A stretch of 64,000 nucleotides of DNA from Desulfovibrio sp. ZJ209 (lineage in GTDB: Bacteria; Desulfobacterota; Desulfovibrionia; Desulfovibrionales; Desulfovibrionaceae). The stretch is from the NCBI RefSeq assembly GCF_011039135.1, contig NZ_JAAKEJ010000001.1:124001-188000 (forward strand), given 5' to 3'. How positions within the stretch are numbered: the stretch's first letter is position 1; each line of letters opens with the position of its first letter. The notes beneath the pieces were generated by a model. The model did no database searches, was not told the origin of the DNA, and saw only the letters and a list, made by a program, of their open reading frames with translations. Below are positions 56,776-64,000 of the stretch, one piece after another. A program made the position numbers and the translations under genes.

Positions 56776-58839
56776 ATGGATTGTTATCTCGCCAGTCTTT
56801 GCGTTTTCGTGGCCTCGGCCCTCGTGCTCGGGGCGGCGGCCGTGGCGGCGTCCATCCGGCCGCCGCGCCCGCGCAGGAGCCGCCGGGTCAACGCGCTGGG
56901 CGCCGGCTGCGCGGCCTTGGGCTGCGCCGTTGGCTTTGCCGGCGCCGTCGGGGCGCTTATCAACGGCGGCGCGACGGTCGAGCTTCTTTGGGGCCTGCCC
57001 GTAGGCCACCTCGTGCTCCGGCTGGACGCCCTCTCCGCCTTCTTTCTCTTGCCGGTGTTCGGGCTTGGCTTTGTCTGCGCGCTTTCCGGCGGCATCGCCC
57101 TGCGCTCCGTGCGCCCGGGCGAGCACAATCTCGCGGCGCACTGGTTTTTCTTTCTCCTGCTGCTCACAGGCATGGCCTGCGTGATGTGCGCGGCCGACGC
57201 CATCTTCTTCCTGCTCGCGTGGGAGATCATGTCGCTCGCGCCCTTCTTCCTCATTGATTTCAACGATGGCGACAGCAAGGTGCGCGACGCCTCCTGGGTC
57301 TATCTCGTGGCGGCGCATCTCGGCGCGGTGTTCCTCATCGCCTTCTTCGTGCTGCTCTGGCAGGTGACGGGCTCGACGGCCCTCACGCTCGCGGCCTGTG
57401 CGCCGCTCTCCGACGCCGGCGCGGGGACGCTCTCGGTGCTCTTCGTGCTGGCCGTGGTCGGCTTCGGGGCCAAGGCGGGCATAGCTCCCTTGCATGTGTG
57501 GCTGCCCGAGGCGCACCCCGCCGCGCCGAGCCATGTGTCGGCCCTGCTCTCCGGGGCCATGATCAACGCGGGCCTCTACGGACTCATCCGCGCCCTGGCT
57601 CTTTTGGGCGGCTCGCCCTCGGCCGGGGTGCTCGGGGAGCTTCCCGAATGGTGGGGCTGGTTCCTGCTGCTGCTCGGGCTCGCCACGGCGCTCCTCGGCA
57701 TCCTCAAGGCGCTGGGGCAGGGCAACCTGAAACGCCTGCTCGCGTATTCCAGCGTGGAGAACATGGGCCTCATGTTCATGGGCGTGGGCGCGGGCCTCGT
57801 GGGCGTGAGCGCGGGCGACGGCTGGACGGCGGCGCTGGGCTTTGCCGGCGCGCTTCTGCACATGCTCAACCACGCGGGCTTCAAGGGCCTGCTCTTCCTC
57901 TGCGCGGGCGAAGTGCTGCACGCCGCGGGCACGGTGCGCATGGAGCTTCTGGGCGGCCTGCAACGCCGCCTGCCCCTAGTGGGCGCGGCCTTCGCCCTGG
58001 GTGCCGCCGCCATCGCCTGCCTGCCGCCCCTGAGCGGCTTCACCTCGGAATTCGTGCTCGCCATGTCGCTTCTGGACGGCGCCTCGCTCCCCGGGGTGGA
58101 GCGGCAGCTCGTGCTGCTGTTCACGCTGGCCGGGCTCGCCCTCGTGAGCGGGCTCGCCGCCGCGGTCTATGTGCGGGCCTATGGCATCACCTTTCTCGGC
58201 GAGCCGCGCACGGGCTTTGCGGCCAATGCCCATGCCGTCGGGTGGCGCGGCGTGTGGCCGCTGATCATCCCGGCGGCGGCCTGCGTGGCCGGGGGGCTGC
58301 TCGCGCCGTATTTCTTTGATCTCGCCGCCGGCACGGCCGCTTCCGCCATCCCCCTGCCGCAGGGCCTGACCGGCTCGGCCACCGGGGCGGACGTGCAGAT
58401 GCGCAGAAGCCTCGCCATCGTGGCCATGGTGAGCGGGGGCGGCGTGGCGCTGGCCTTTTTGCTCTTCGCCGCGCGCGGCCTGCTCCTTCGGCGGCACGGC
58501 GTCCTGCGCGAAAACACCTGGGGCTGCGGCTACCAGGCCTCCTCGGCGCGCATCCAGTATACCGCTGCCTCCTTCGCCGAGCCGCTGGCGCGCCTTTTCG
58601 CGCCCGGCATGGGCCTTCTGAAGCGCGGCGGCGCGCCCGAGGGCATCTTCCCCGAGCGCGCGGTCTTCAGCACCTCCGCGCCGGACAGGCTCAGGACCCA
58701 TGTCTTCGCGCCGCTCTTCGAGCTCGTGGAGCGGGCCTGCAATGCCTGCAAGATCCTCCAGCACGGCAAGATCCATCTCTACATCCTCTATATCCTCGCC
58801 ACGGTGGTGGGGCTGCTCGTCTGGGGGCTCAGGCCATGA
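56776..58839 (+). CDS. hyfB: HyfB-like antiporter-type membrane subunit of an Ehr complex (687 aa)
   Basis: A NuoL/MrpD-type ion-translocating subunit with about 15 helices. Signature elements: FFLLAWEIMSLAPFFLI (with the conserved Glu), PLHVWLPEAHPAAPSHVSAL, and a C-terminal segment with GCGYQASSARIQYTAASFAEP typical of hydrogenase-4 component B. First gene of a six-gene coupled operon. Confidence 0.9.
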   Translation: MDCYLASLCVFVASALVLGAAAVAASIRPPRPRRSRRVNALGAGCAALGCAVGFAGAVGALINGGATVELLWGLPVGHLVLRLDALSAFFLLPVFGLGFVCALSGGIALRSVRPGEHNLAAHWFFFLLLLTGMACVMCAADAIFFLLAWEIMSLAPFFLIDFNDGDSKVRDASWVYLVAAHLGAVFLIAFFVLLWQVTGSTALTLAACAPLSDAGAGTLSVLFVLAVVGFGAKAGIAPLHVWLPEAHPAAPSHVSALLSGAMINAGLYGLIRALALLGGSPSAGVLGELPEWWGWFLLLLGLATALLGILKALGQGNLKRLLAYSSVENMGLMFMGVGAGLVGVSAGDGWTAALGFAGALLHMLNHAGFKGLLFLCAGEVLHAAGTVRMELLGGLQRRLPLVGAAFALGAAAIACLPPLSGFTSEFVLAMSLLDGASLPGVERQLVLLFTLAGLALVSGLAAAVYVRAYGITFLGEPRTGFAANAHAVGWRGVWPLIIPAAACVAGGLLAPYFFDLAAGTAASAIPLPQGLTGSATGADVQMRRSLAIVAMVSGGGVALAFLLFAARGLLLRRHGVLRENTWGCGYQASSARIQYTAASFAEPLARLFAPGMGLLKRGGAPEGIFPERAVFSTSAPDRLRTHVFAPLFELVERACNACKILQHGKIHLYILYILATVVGLLVWGLRP

Positions 58840-59798
58840 ACGCGCCCGCCTGCTTCCTCGTCCAGCTCGGGCTCGCGCTCGTGCTCGCGCCGCTTTTGCC
58901 GGGCGTCATCAACCGCGTCAAGGCCAAGGTGGCCGGCCGGCGCGGCAAGCCCCTGCTCCAGACCTACTATGATTTAGCCAAGCTCCTCGGCAAGGGCGAG
59001 GTCGTAAGCCGCACCACCACCTGGACTTTCGCCGCCGGCCCCGGCGTGTCGCTGGCTGCGGCCCTGTGCGCGCTGGCCCTGTTGCCCATGGGCGGCGTGA
59101 CTTCGCCGCTGGCCTTCGGCGGGGACTTCCTGCTCGCCGCCTATCTGCTCGGCATGGGGCGCTTCGCCACCATGCTGGCCGCGCTCGACACCGGCTCCTC
59201 CTTCGAGGGCATGGGCGCGAGCCGCGAAGCCGCCTTTTCCGCCCTGGGCGAGCCCGCGCTCTTCCTCGCCTTTCTCACGCTCACGAGCCTCTCTCTCGAC
59301 CTCGGGCGCGGCGAGGCCGGGCTTTCCGTGGTGGACGCGCGCGCGGCCTTTTCGCTCTCCGCGCTCTTCAATGGCGACATGGCCGCGTTCTGGCAGTCGG
59401 GGCGCCCCGAGCTTCTGCTGGCGCCGGCGGTGTTTTTCGCGCTGCTCCTGGCCGAGAACTGCCGCATCCCCGTGGACGACCCCACCACGCACCTCGAGCT
59501 GACCATGATCCACGAGGTCATGGTGCTGGACCACTCCGGCCCCAACCTCGCCATGATCGTTTACGGCGCGGCGCTCAAGCTCTGGTTTTTCGCGGCGCTC
59601 GTGGCCGGGCTCCTCGTACCGCCGCTGCCGCTCTGGCAACATGCGGCGCTTTCGCTCGCCGCCATCTTCGGCATCGGCTGCTGCGTGGGCCTGGTGGAAT
59701 CGGGCATGGCCCGGCTCAAGCTCACGCGCGTGCCGCATTTTCTCGGCGTGGCCGCGGCCCTGGCGGCGCTGGCCCTTATCCTGACGCAGGCCCGGTAG
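58836..59798 (+). CDS. hyfC: HyfC-like membrane subunit (NuoH-like, 320 aa)
   Basis: A NuoH/HycD homologue with about eight helices. The amphipathic loop is visible (RGKPLLQTYYDLAKLLGKGEV) and the acidic loop reads NCRIPVDDPTTHLELTMIHE. It connects the peripheral arm to the membrane ion pumps. The start overlaps the hyfB stop by four bases. Confidence 0.92.
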   Translation: MNAPACFLVQLGLALVLAPLLPGVINRVKAKVAGRRGKPLLQTYYDLAKLLGKGEVVSRTTTWTFAAGPGVSLAAALCALALLPMGGVTSPLAFGGDFLLAAYLLGMGRFATMLAALDTGSSFEGMGASREAAFSALGEPALFLAFLTLTSLSLDLGRGEAGLSVVDARAAFSLSALFNGDMAAFWQSGRPELLLAPAVFFALLLAENCRIPVDDPTTHLELTMIHEVMVLDHSGPNLAMIVYGAALKLWFFAALVAGLLVPPLPLWQHAALSLAAIFGIGCCVGLVESGMARLKLTRVPHFLGVAAALAALALILTQAR

Positions 59799-59825
59799 CC
59801 GCCGAAGCCACGGAGAGCGAGCCCC

Positions 59826-60467
59826 ATGATCCCGCTGATTTCGCTGAACTCGCTATTTTCCACCATGTTGTTTTTGCTTCTGCTGAACAACCTGCTCCTC
59901 TTGGGCGCGCCGGGCCTGCGCGCGCTCATCCGGCTCACGGCCTTTCAGGGCATCCTGCTTGGCGTGCTGCTCTTCGGCATGGAGCACGCGCTGCTCGCCT
60001 GCGCGGTGCTCGGCATCAAGGGCCTGCTTTTGCCCGGCCTTTTGGAGCGCACCCGGCGCAGGCTCGGCGCAGCGGACGAGCCCCGGCCGCGCATGCACCT
60101 TGGGGTGTGCGTGGTCACGGGCATTCTGGGCCTCGTCTTTTCGCTCTGGCTGGAGACGCGGCTCCCCATCCTGCCCGACCTCTTCCCGCCGCTGCTTTTG
60201 CCCACGGCGCTGACCACGCTCTTTTGCGGGCTCATCCTCGTGGTGGGGCGGGCCACGGCCATTTCGCAGGTCATCGGCTATCTCGTGGCGGAAAACGGCA
60301 TCTTCCTCCTCGGCATGCCGCTCATGGCCGCGGGCGCCATCTGGTTCGAGCTCGCGCTCCTGCTCGACATCTTCGTGGCCGTCTTCGTCATGGGCAATGC
60401 CATCGGCCATATCGGCGAGACCTTTGACTCCCTCGACACGGGCCGCTTCCGCAGCCTCAGGGACTGA
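59826..60467 (+). CDS. hyfE: HyfE-like membrane subunit (NuoK-like, 213 aa)
   Basis: A small membrane protein with six to seven helices, related to NuoK/MrpC and HyfE. The conserved loops are ISQVIGYLVAENGIFL (with the buried Glu) and ELALLLDIFVAVFVMG. It takes part in ion translocation. 27 bp after hyfC and two bases before hyfF. No hyfD homologue lies between hyfC and hyfE. Confidence 0.88.
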   Translation: MIPLISLNSLFSTMLFLLLLNNLLLLGAPGLRALIRLTAFQGILLGVLLFGMEHALLACAVLGIKGLLLPGLLERTRRRLGAADEPRPRMHLGVCVVTGILGLVFSLWLETRLPILPDLFPPLLLPTALTTLFCGLILVVGRATAISQVIGYLVAENGIFLLGMPLMAAGAIWFELALLLDIFVAVFVMGNAIGHIGETFDSLDTGRFRSLRD

Positions 60468-60469
60468 TC

Positions 60470-61987
60470 ATGCTTGAAGCCCTGATCCTCCTCCCGCTGG
60501 TGGCGGGCGTCCTCATGCTGGCCGTGGGCAACGCGGCCTTCTGCCGCGCGCTTTTGCCGCTCACGGGCGCCGGGCATGTCTCACTCTCGCTCGCCACGGT
60601 GGCGGCTGTCGCCCGGGGCGAGCACCCCGCTGCCCTGGGCGGCCTCATGGCGCCGGACGCGCTTGGCGGGCTTTTCCTCATCCTGGCGAGCCTGCTCTTT
60701 TTCGCGGCCTCCATCTACGCCGTTGGCTACCTGCGTGAGGAGGAGGCCATCGAGGTGCGCACCTGCATCCACGACGGGCGCCCTTTCACCAATTCGCCGG
60801 AGCGCCGCTTCACCGCCTGCCTCTGCTTCTTCCTCGCGGCCATGAGCCTTGTCACCACCACGCCGCACCTGGGCGCCCTGTGGGTGGGCATCGAGGCCAC
60901 GACGCTCTCCAGCGCGCCGCTCATTTACTTTCACCGCCACCGGCGCTCGCTGGAGGCGACCTGGAAATACCTCATCATCTGTTCGGTGGGCATCGCTCTC
61001 GCGCTGCTCGGCAACATCCTGCTCTCCGTGGCCTTCTACGCCCCCGGGAGCGGCGCCGAGAGCCCAGTGCTCGCCGATGACATCGACTCCCTCGGCTGGT
61101 TCGTGGCCCATGCGGGCGACGCGGCGCCCCCCTGGCTCAAGGCGGCCTTCATCTTCCTGCTCGTGGGCTACGGCACCAAGATGGGGCTCGCGCCGCTGCA
61201 CAACTGGCTGCCCGACGCGCACAGCCAGGCGCCTTCGCTGGTGTCGGCACTGCTCTCCGGCGCGCTGCTCAACTGCGCGCTCCTCGGCATCCTGCGTGGG
61301 CACCAGATATTGCTCGCCGCCGGGCTCGGCGGCTTCAGCGGCGGGCTGCTCGTGTTTTTCGGCATCCTCTCCCTGCTCACCGCGGCCATCTTCATCGTGG
61401 GCCAGGGGCATTACAAGCGCCTGCTCGCGTATTCCAGCGTGGAGCACATGGGCATCCTCTCCCTCGGCATCGGCCTCGGCGGCATCGCGGTGGAGGGCGC
61501 GCTTTTGCACTCCGTCTGCCATTCGCTGACCAAGTGCCTGCTCTTCCTGCTCTCGGGCAATATCCTCGCCCGCTACCACACCTATTCGAGCTACGACGTG
61601 CGCGGCCTGCGCTGGACCATGCCGGCCACGGGCGCGCTCTGGACGGCGGGCTTCCTCGCCGTGGCCGGCTCGCCGCCCTTCGGCATCTTCGTGAGCGAGC
61701 TCATCATCCTCAAGGGCATGCTCGCCGACGGCGCGTGGCTCGTGGCGGGCATCTACCTTGCGGCGCTCGCGGTCATCTTCGTGGGCATGTCCGTGGCGGT
61801 GCTGCGCATGGTGCAGGGCGCGCGCCCGCTGGACATGTCCGCGAGGCCGCGCAGCCGCCGCGAGCCGCTCTGGAGCGTGGTGCCACCGCTGGCGCTGGCC
61901 GTGGCCGTTCTCGGGCTCGGCCTCTGGGTGCCGGCGTGGCTCTGGCATTTTCTCGAGATGGGCGGCCGGCTCATCGGGGGGCAGTGA
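60470..61987 (+). CDS. hyfF: HyfF-like antiporter-type membrane subunit (505 aa)
   Basis: A second NuoL/N-type subunit of about 14 helices: LWVGIEATTLSSAPLIYF with the conserved Glu, and GLAPLHNWLPDAHSQAPSLVSA. With HyfB it gives the complex two pumping modules. The stop overlaps the hyfG start (TGATG). Confidence 0.9.
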   Translation: MLEALILLPLVAGVLMLAVGNAAFCRALLPLTGAGHVSLSLATVAAVARGEHPAALGGLMAPDALGGLFLILASLLFFAASIYAVGYLREEEAIEVRTCIHDGRPFTNSPERRFTACLCFFLAAMSLVTTTPHLGALWVGIEATTLSSAPLIYFHRHRRSLEATWKYLIICSVGIALALLGNILLSVAFYAPGSGAESPVLADDIDSLGWFVAHAGDAAPPWLKAAFIFLLVGYGTKMGLAPLHNWLPDAHSQAPSLVSALLSGALLNCALLGILRGHQILLAAGLGGFSGGLLVFFGILSLLTAAIFIVGQGHYKRLLAYSSVEHMGILSLGIGLGGIAVEGALLHSVCHSLTKCLLFLLSGNILARYHTYSSYDVRGLRWTMPATGALWTAGFLAVAGSPPFGIFVSELIILKGMLADGAWLVAGIYLAALAVIFVGMSVAVLRMVQGARPLDMSARPRSRREPLWSVVPPLALAVAVLGLGLWVPAWLWHFLEMGGRLIGGQ

Positions 61988-63507
61988 TGCACGAGTTTGA
62001 CTATCGCAAGGCCGTCGCGCTCAATGAAGTCCCCGTGCTCACCGCCGAAGCGCTGGGGGAGCGCATTCTTGAGCATGTCCGCGACGGCTGGCGGGTGCTT
62101 GCGTATTTCGGCCTGCCCGAGGCCGGCGGGGACGGCGCGGTGGGCCTGTGCTGCGTGCTCGCCCACGATGCCGAGCAGCGCCTCGCCGCCGCCCGCACGG
62201 CGCCGCTCACGGCCTTTCCCTCGCTGGCCGAAGCCTGCCCGCAGGTGGAGCTTTTCGAGCGCGAGATTTATGAGGAATGGGGCATCCTGCCCGAGGGGCA
62301 CCCCTGGCTCAAGCCCGTGCGCCGCTCGCCGGACGCGCCCGGCGGATCGGGCCGCGATTTTTACCGCGTGGACGGCAGCGAGGTGCACGAAGTGGGCGTG
62401 GGCCCGGTGCATGCGGGCATCATCGAGCCCGGGCATTTTCGTTTCCAGTGCTATGGCGAGATCATCCTGCATCTGGAGATCGCGCTCGGCTACCAGCATC
62501 GCGCCCTCATGGCGCTTTTGCGCCCGCGGGCCGCTGCCGAGCCCGTCGCCGCCCTGCGCCTTGCGGAATGCGCGGCCGGTGATTCCAGCGTGGCGCACGC
62601 CACGGCCCTGTGCGTGCTGCGCGAGCGCCTTTTGGGCCTTGGCGAGCTTTCGGAGCGCTGCCAGCGCCTCCGGCGCGCGGGCCTGGAGCTCGAGCGCCTC
62701 GCCAACCATTGCGGCGACCTCGGCGCCATCGCCGGCGACACGGGCTTTTTGCCCACCTCGTCGTGGAACGGCCGCATCCGGGGGGATTTTCTCAATCTCA
62801 CGGCAACGCTGTGCGGCAACCGTTTCGGGCGCGGGCTGCTCGCCTATGGCGGCGCGGCCTGGGGCCTTTCGTCCGAAGAATGCGCCGACATGGCCGGGCG
62901 CCTCGCCGCCACCGGCAGGGACGCCGCCGGCTCGGCGAAAACCATGTTCGCCTCGTCCAGCGTGGGCCAGCGCATGGCCGGGACAGGCCAGGTGACGGAG
63001 GCCCTTGCGCGCGAGATCGGCCTTGTGGGCGTGGCCGCGCGAGCCAGCGGCCTCCCCCGCGACGCCCGCTTCCATGCGCCGCTTTCGTCCCTGCCGCAGG
63101 CGGCGCCGGGCCCGCGCACCGAGCGCACGGGCGACGTGTTCGCCCGCGCCGAGGTGCGCCGGGCCGAGATGGAGGATTCGCTCACCATGGTGGAGGCCGA
63201 CCTCGACTGGCTGGGTCGCCATCCTGAGGACGCGGCCGAGCGGGAGCGGGCGCACGGCATGGAAAAAGCCGCGCTCGCACAGCTTCCGCCACAGCGGCTG
63301 GCCGTGGCCCAGGTGGAAGGCTGGCGCGGCGAGATCTGTCATGTGGGCGTCACCGGCCCGGACGGGGATTTTCTGGCGCTTCGGGTGGTGGACCCCTCCT
63401 TCCACAACTGGACGGGCATGGCGCTCGCCATGCGCGGCGGCCAGATCTCGGATTTTCCGCTCTGCAACAAGAGCTTCAATCTGTCCTATTGCGGCTATGA
63501 CCTGTGA
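61987..63507 (+). CDS. hyfG: HyfG-like large subunit lacking all NiFe-binding cysteines (NuoC-NuoD fusion, 506 aa)
   Basis: The N-terminal part (about 1-125) is NuoC-like (LFEREIYEEWGILPEGHPWLK); the rest is NuoD-like, as in HycE/HyfG. The first active-site motif, normally RICGICSVAH, reads CAAGDSSVAH (residues 195-204): both ligand cysteines are replaced by Ala197 and Ser200. The C-terminal motif, normally LDPCxxCTxR, reads FNLSYCGYDL, so the ligand positions are Ser and Gly. The protein cannot hold a NiFe site and so is not a hydrogenase. This is the pattern of Ehr (energy-converting hydrogenase-related) complexes. Confidence 0.88.
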   Translation: MHEFDYRKAVALNEVPVLTAEALGERILEHVRDGWRVLAYFGLPEAGGDGAVGLCCVLAHDAEQRLAAARTAPLTAFPSLAEACPQVELFEREIYEEWGILPEGHPWLKPVRRSPDAPGGSGRDFYRVDGSEVHEVGVGPVHAGIIEPGHFRFQCYGEIILHLEIALGYQHRALMALLRPRAAAEPVAALRLAECAAGDSSVAHATALCVLRERLLGLGELSERCQRLRRAGLELERLANHCGDLGAIAGDTGFLPTSSWNGRIRGDFLNLTATLCGNRFGRGLLAYGGAAWGLSSEECADMAGRLAATGRDAAGSAKTMFASSSVGQRMAGTGQVTEALAREIGLVGVAARASGLPRDARFHAPLSSLPQAAPGPRTERTGDVFARAEVRRAEMEDSLTMVEADLDWLGRHPEDAAERERAHGMEKAALAQLPPQRLAVAQVEGWRGEICHVGVTGPDGDFLALRVVDPSFHNWTGMALAMRGGQISDFPLCNKSFNLSYCGYDL

Positions 63508-63516
63508 GGGCTCGCC

Positions 63517-64000
63517 ATGTTCCGCATCCTCGCCGAGCGCCTGAAACAAGGCTCGCGCACCCTTGACTGGCCCCGGAAGGAGCCCGCGCTCTCCCCGCGC
63601 TATCGCGGGCGCCCCGAGCTTGCCGACACGGCGTGCGGGGACTGCCGCGCCTGTTACGCCGCCTGCCCGGCGGGGGCGCTGTTCACGCGGGCGGACGCGC
63701 CGGGGCGCACGCCGCTCTTGGACATGGCCCGCTGCATCTTTTGCGGAGCCTGCGCCGAGGTGTGCCCCGAGGGCGCCATCCGCTTCAGCCGCGACTACCG
63801 GGTGGCCGCGGCCAGCCGCGAGGGGCTTCTGGTGGGGCCGAGGGCAGCGGGAGGGGAGGGGGCTGGGGGCGCCCCGGCCGACCCGGCGGCACTCATGGGC
63901 GACCGTTTCCGCCTGTTCCGGCGCTCGCTCAAGCTGCGCGAGGTGAGCGCCGGCGGCTGCAATGCCTGCGAGGCGGACACCAATGTGCTCGGGACGCTCG
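63517..64000 (+). CDS. HyfH-HyfI fusion, iron-sulfur subunit (NuoI plus NuoB), cut by the window end
   Basis: The open frame runs to the window edge (161 codons seen). The first 100 residues are a NuoI/HyfH-like ferredoxin with two cluster motifs (CGDCRACYAACP and CIFCGACAEVCP). After a glycine-rich linker (about 110-125), a NuoB/HyfI-like segment begins: LREVSAGGCNACEADTNVL, the two-cysteine motif of the N2-type cluster. In E. coli these are two proteins, HyfH and HyfI. The fusion suggests a compact electron path from ferredoxin to the dead NiFe pocket of HyfG. The partner at its C-terminus is unseen. Confidence 0.85.
   Translation, partial: MFRILAERLKQGSRTLDWPRKEPALSPRYRGRPELADTACGDCRACYAACPAGALFTRADAPGRTPLLDMARCIFCGACAEVCPEGAIRFSRDYRVAAASREGLLVGPRAAGGEGAGGAPADPAALMGDRFRLFRRSLKLREVSAGGCNACEADTNVLGTL

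Overview
The window is GC-rich, gene-dense DNA that looks like the chromosome of a sulfate-reducing bacterium of the Desulfovibrionaceae. The evidence is a dissimilatory-type ATP sulfurylase gene (sat) with a Rex-like operator, a complete cooMKLXUH-hypA-cooF membrane hydrogenase cluster in the order known from Desulfovibrio vulgaris, and a UbiA-type prenyltransferase that fits a menaquinone (futalosine) pathway. The species cannot be named from the sequence alone.

Layout. Positions 1-9.9 kb hold envelope and accessory genes: a truncated TamA-like outer-membrane assembly factor, a DsrE-family protein, a large AsmA-type protein, a CgeB-like glycosyltransferase, a membrane-anchored coiled-coil protein, a radical SAM enzyme and the chemotaxis coupling protein CheV. 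Positions 10-19.5 kb hold a hexapeptide acyltransferase, a helicase-exonuclease fusion resembling MrfA plus MrfB, a DUF805 membrane protein, DarP, a UbiA-family prenyltransferase, QueF, a membrane sensor with a degenerate Hpt domain, and FtsY. Positions 19.5-34.6 kb are the S10-spc-alpha ribosomal protein cluster (rpsJ to rplQ, with secY, map and rpoA). Then come tRNA-Leu(UAG) and the proteostasis genes tig, clpP, clpX and lon (34.8-40.8 kb). On the minus strand, 41.2-50.1 kb carries the Coo hydrogenase with HypA and CooF, and 50.4-51.7 kb carries sat. Next are a second CgeB-like glycosyltransferase, a NADAR-like (DarT1-antitoxin type) protein without a visible toxin, TatD and a UDP-glucuronate decarboxylase. 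From 56.8 kb to the end runs a plus-strand Hyf-like operon (hyfB, C, E, F, G and a HyfH-HyfI fusion, truncated by the window).

Energy metabolism. Two complexes related to complex I lie 6 kb apart. Coo keeps all four NiFe cysteines (CxxCxxxH and DPCxxC in CooH) and should be a ferredoxin-linked, ion-pumping hydrogenase. The Hyf-like complex has lost all four in its HyfG subunit, so it is better described as an Ehr (energy-converting hydrogenase-related) complex than as hydrogenase-4.

The most unusual non-coding signal is a modular dispersed repeat present three times in intergenic DNA (about 15.94-16.34, 40.87-41.13 and 54.49-54.69 kb). Two copies carry a long inverted repeat whose arms differ between copies but stay perfectly complementary, which points to selection on structure. 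No CRISPR array, rRNA gene, integrase or insertion sequence was seen.
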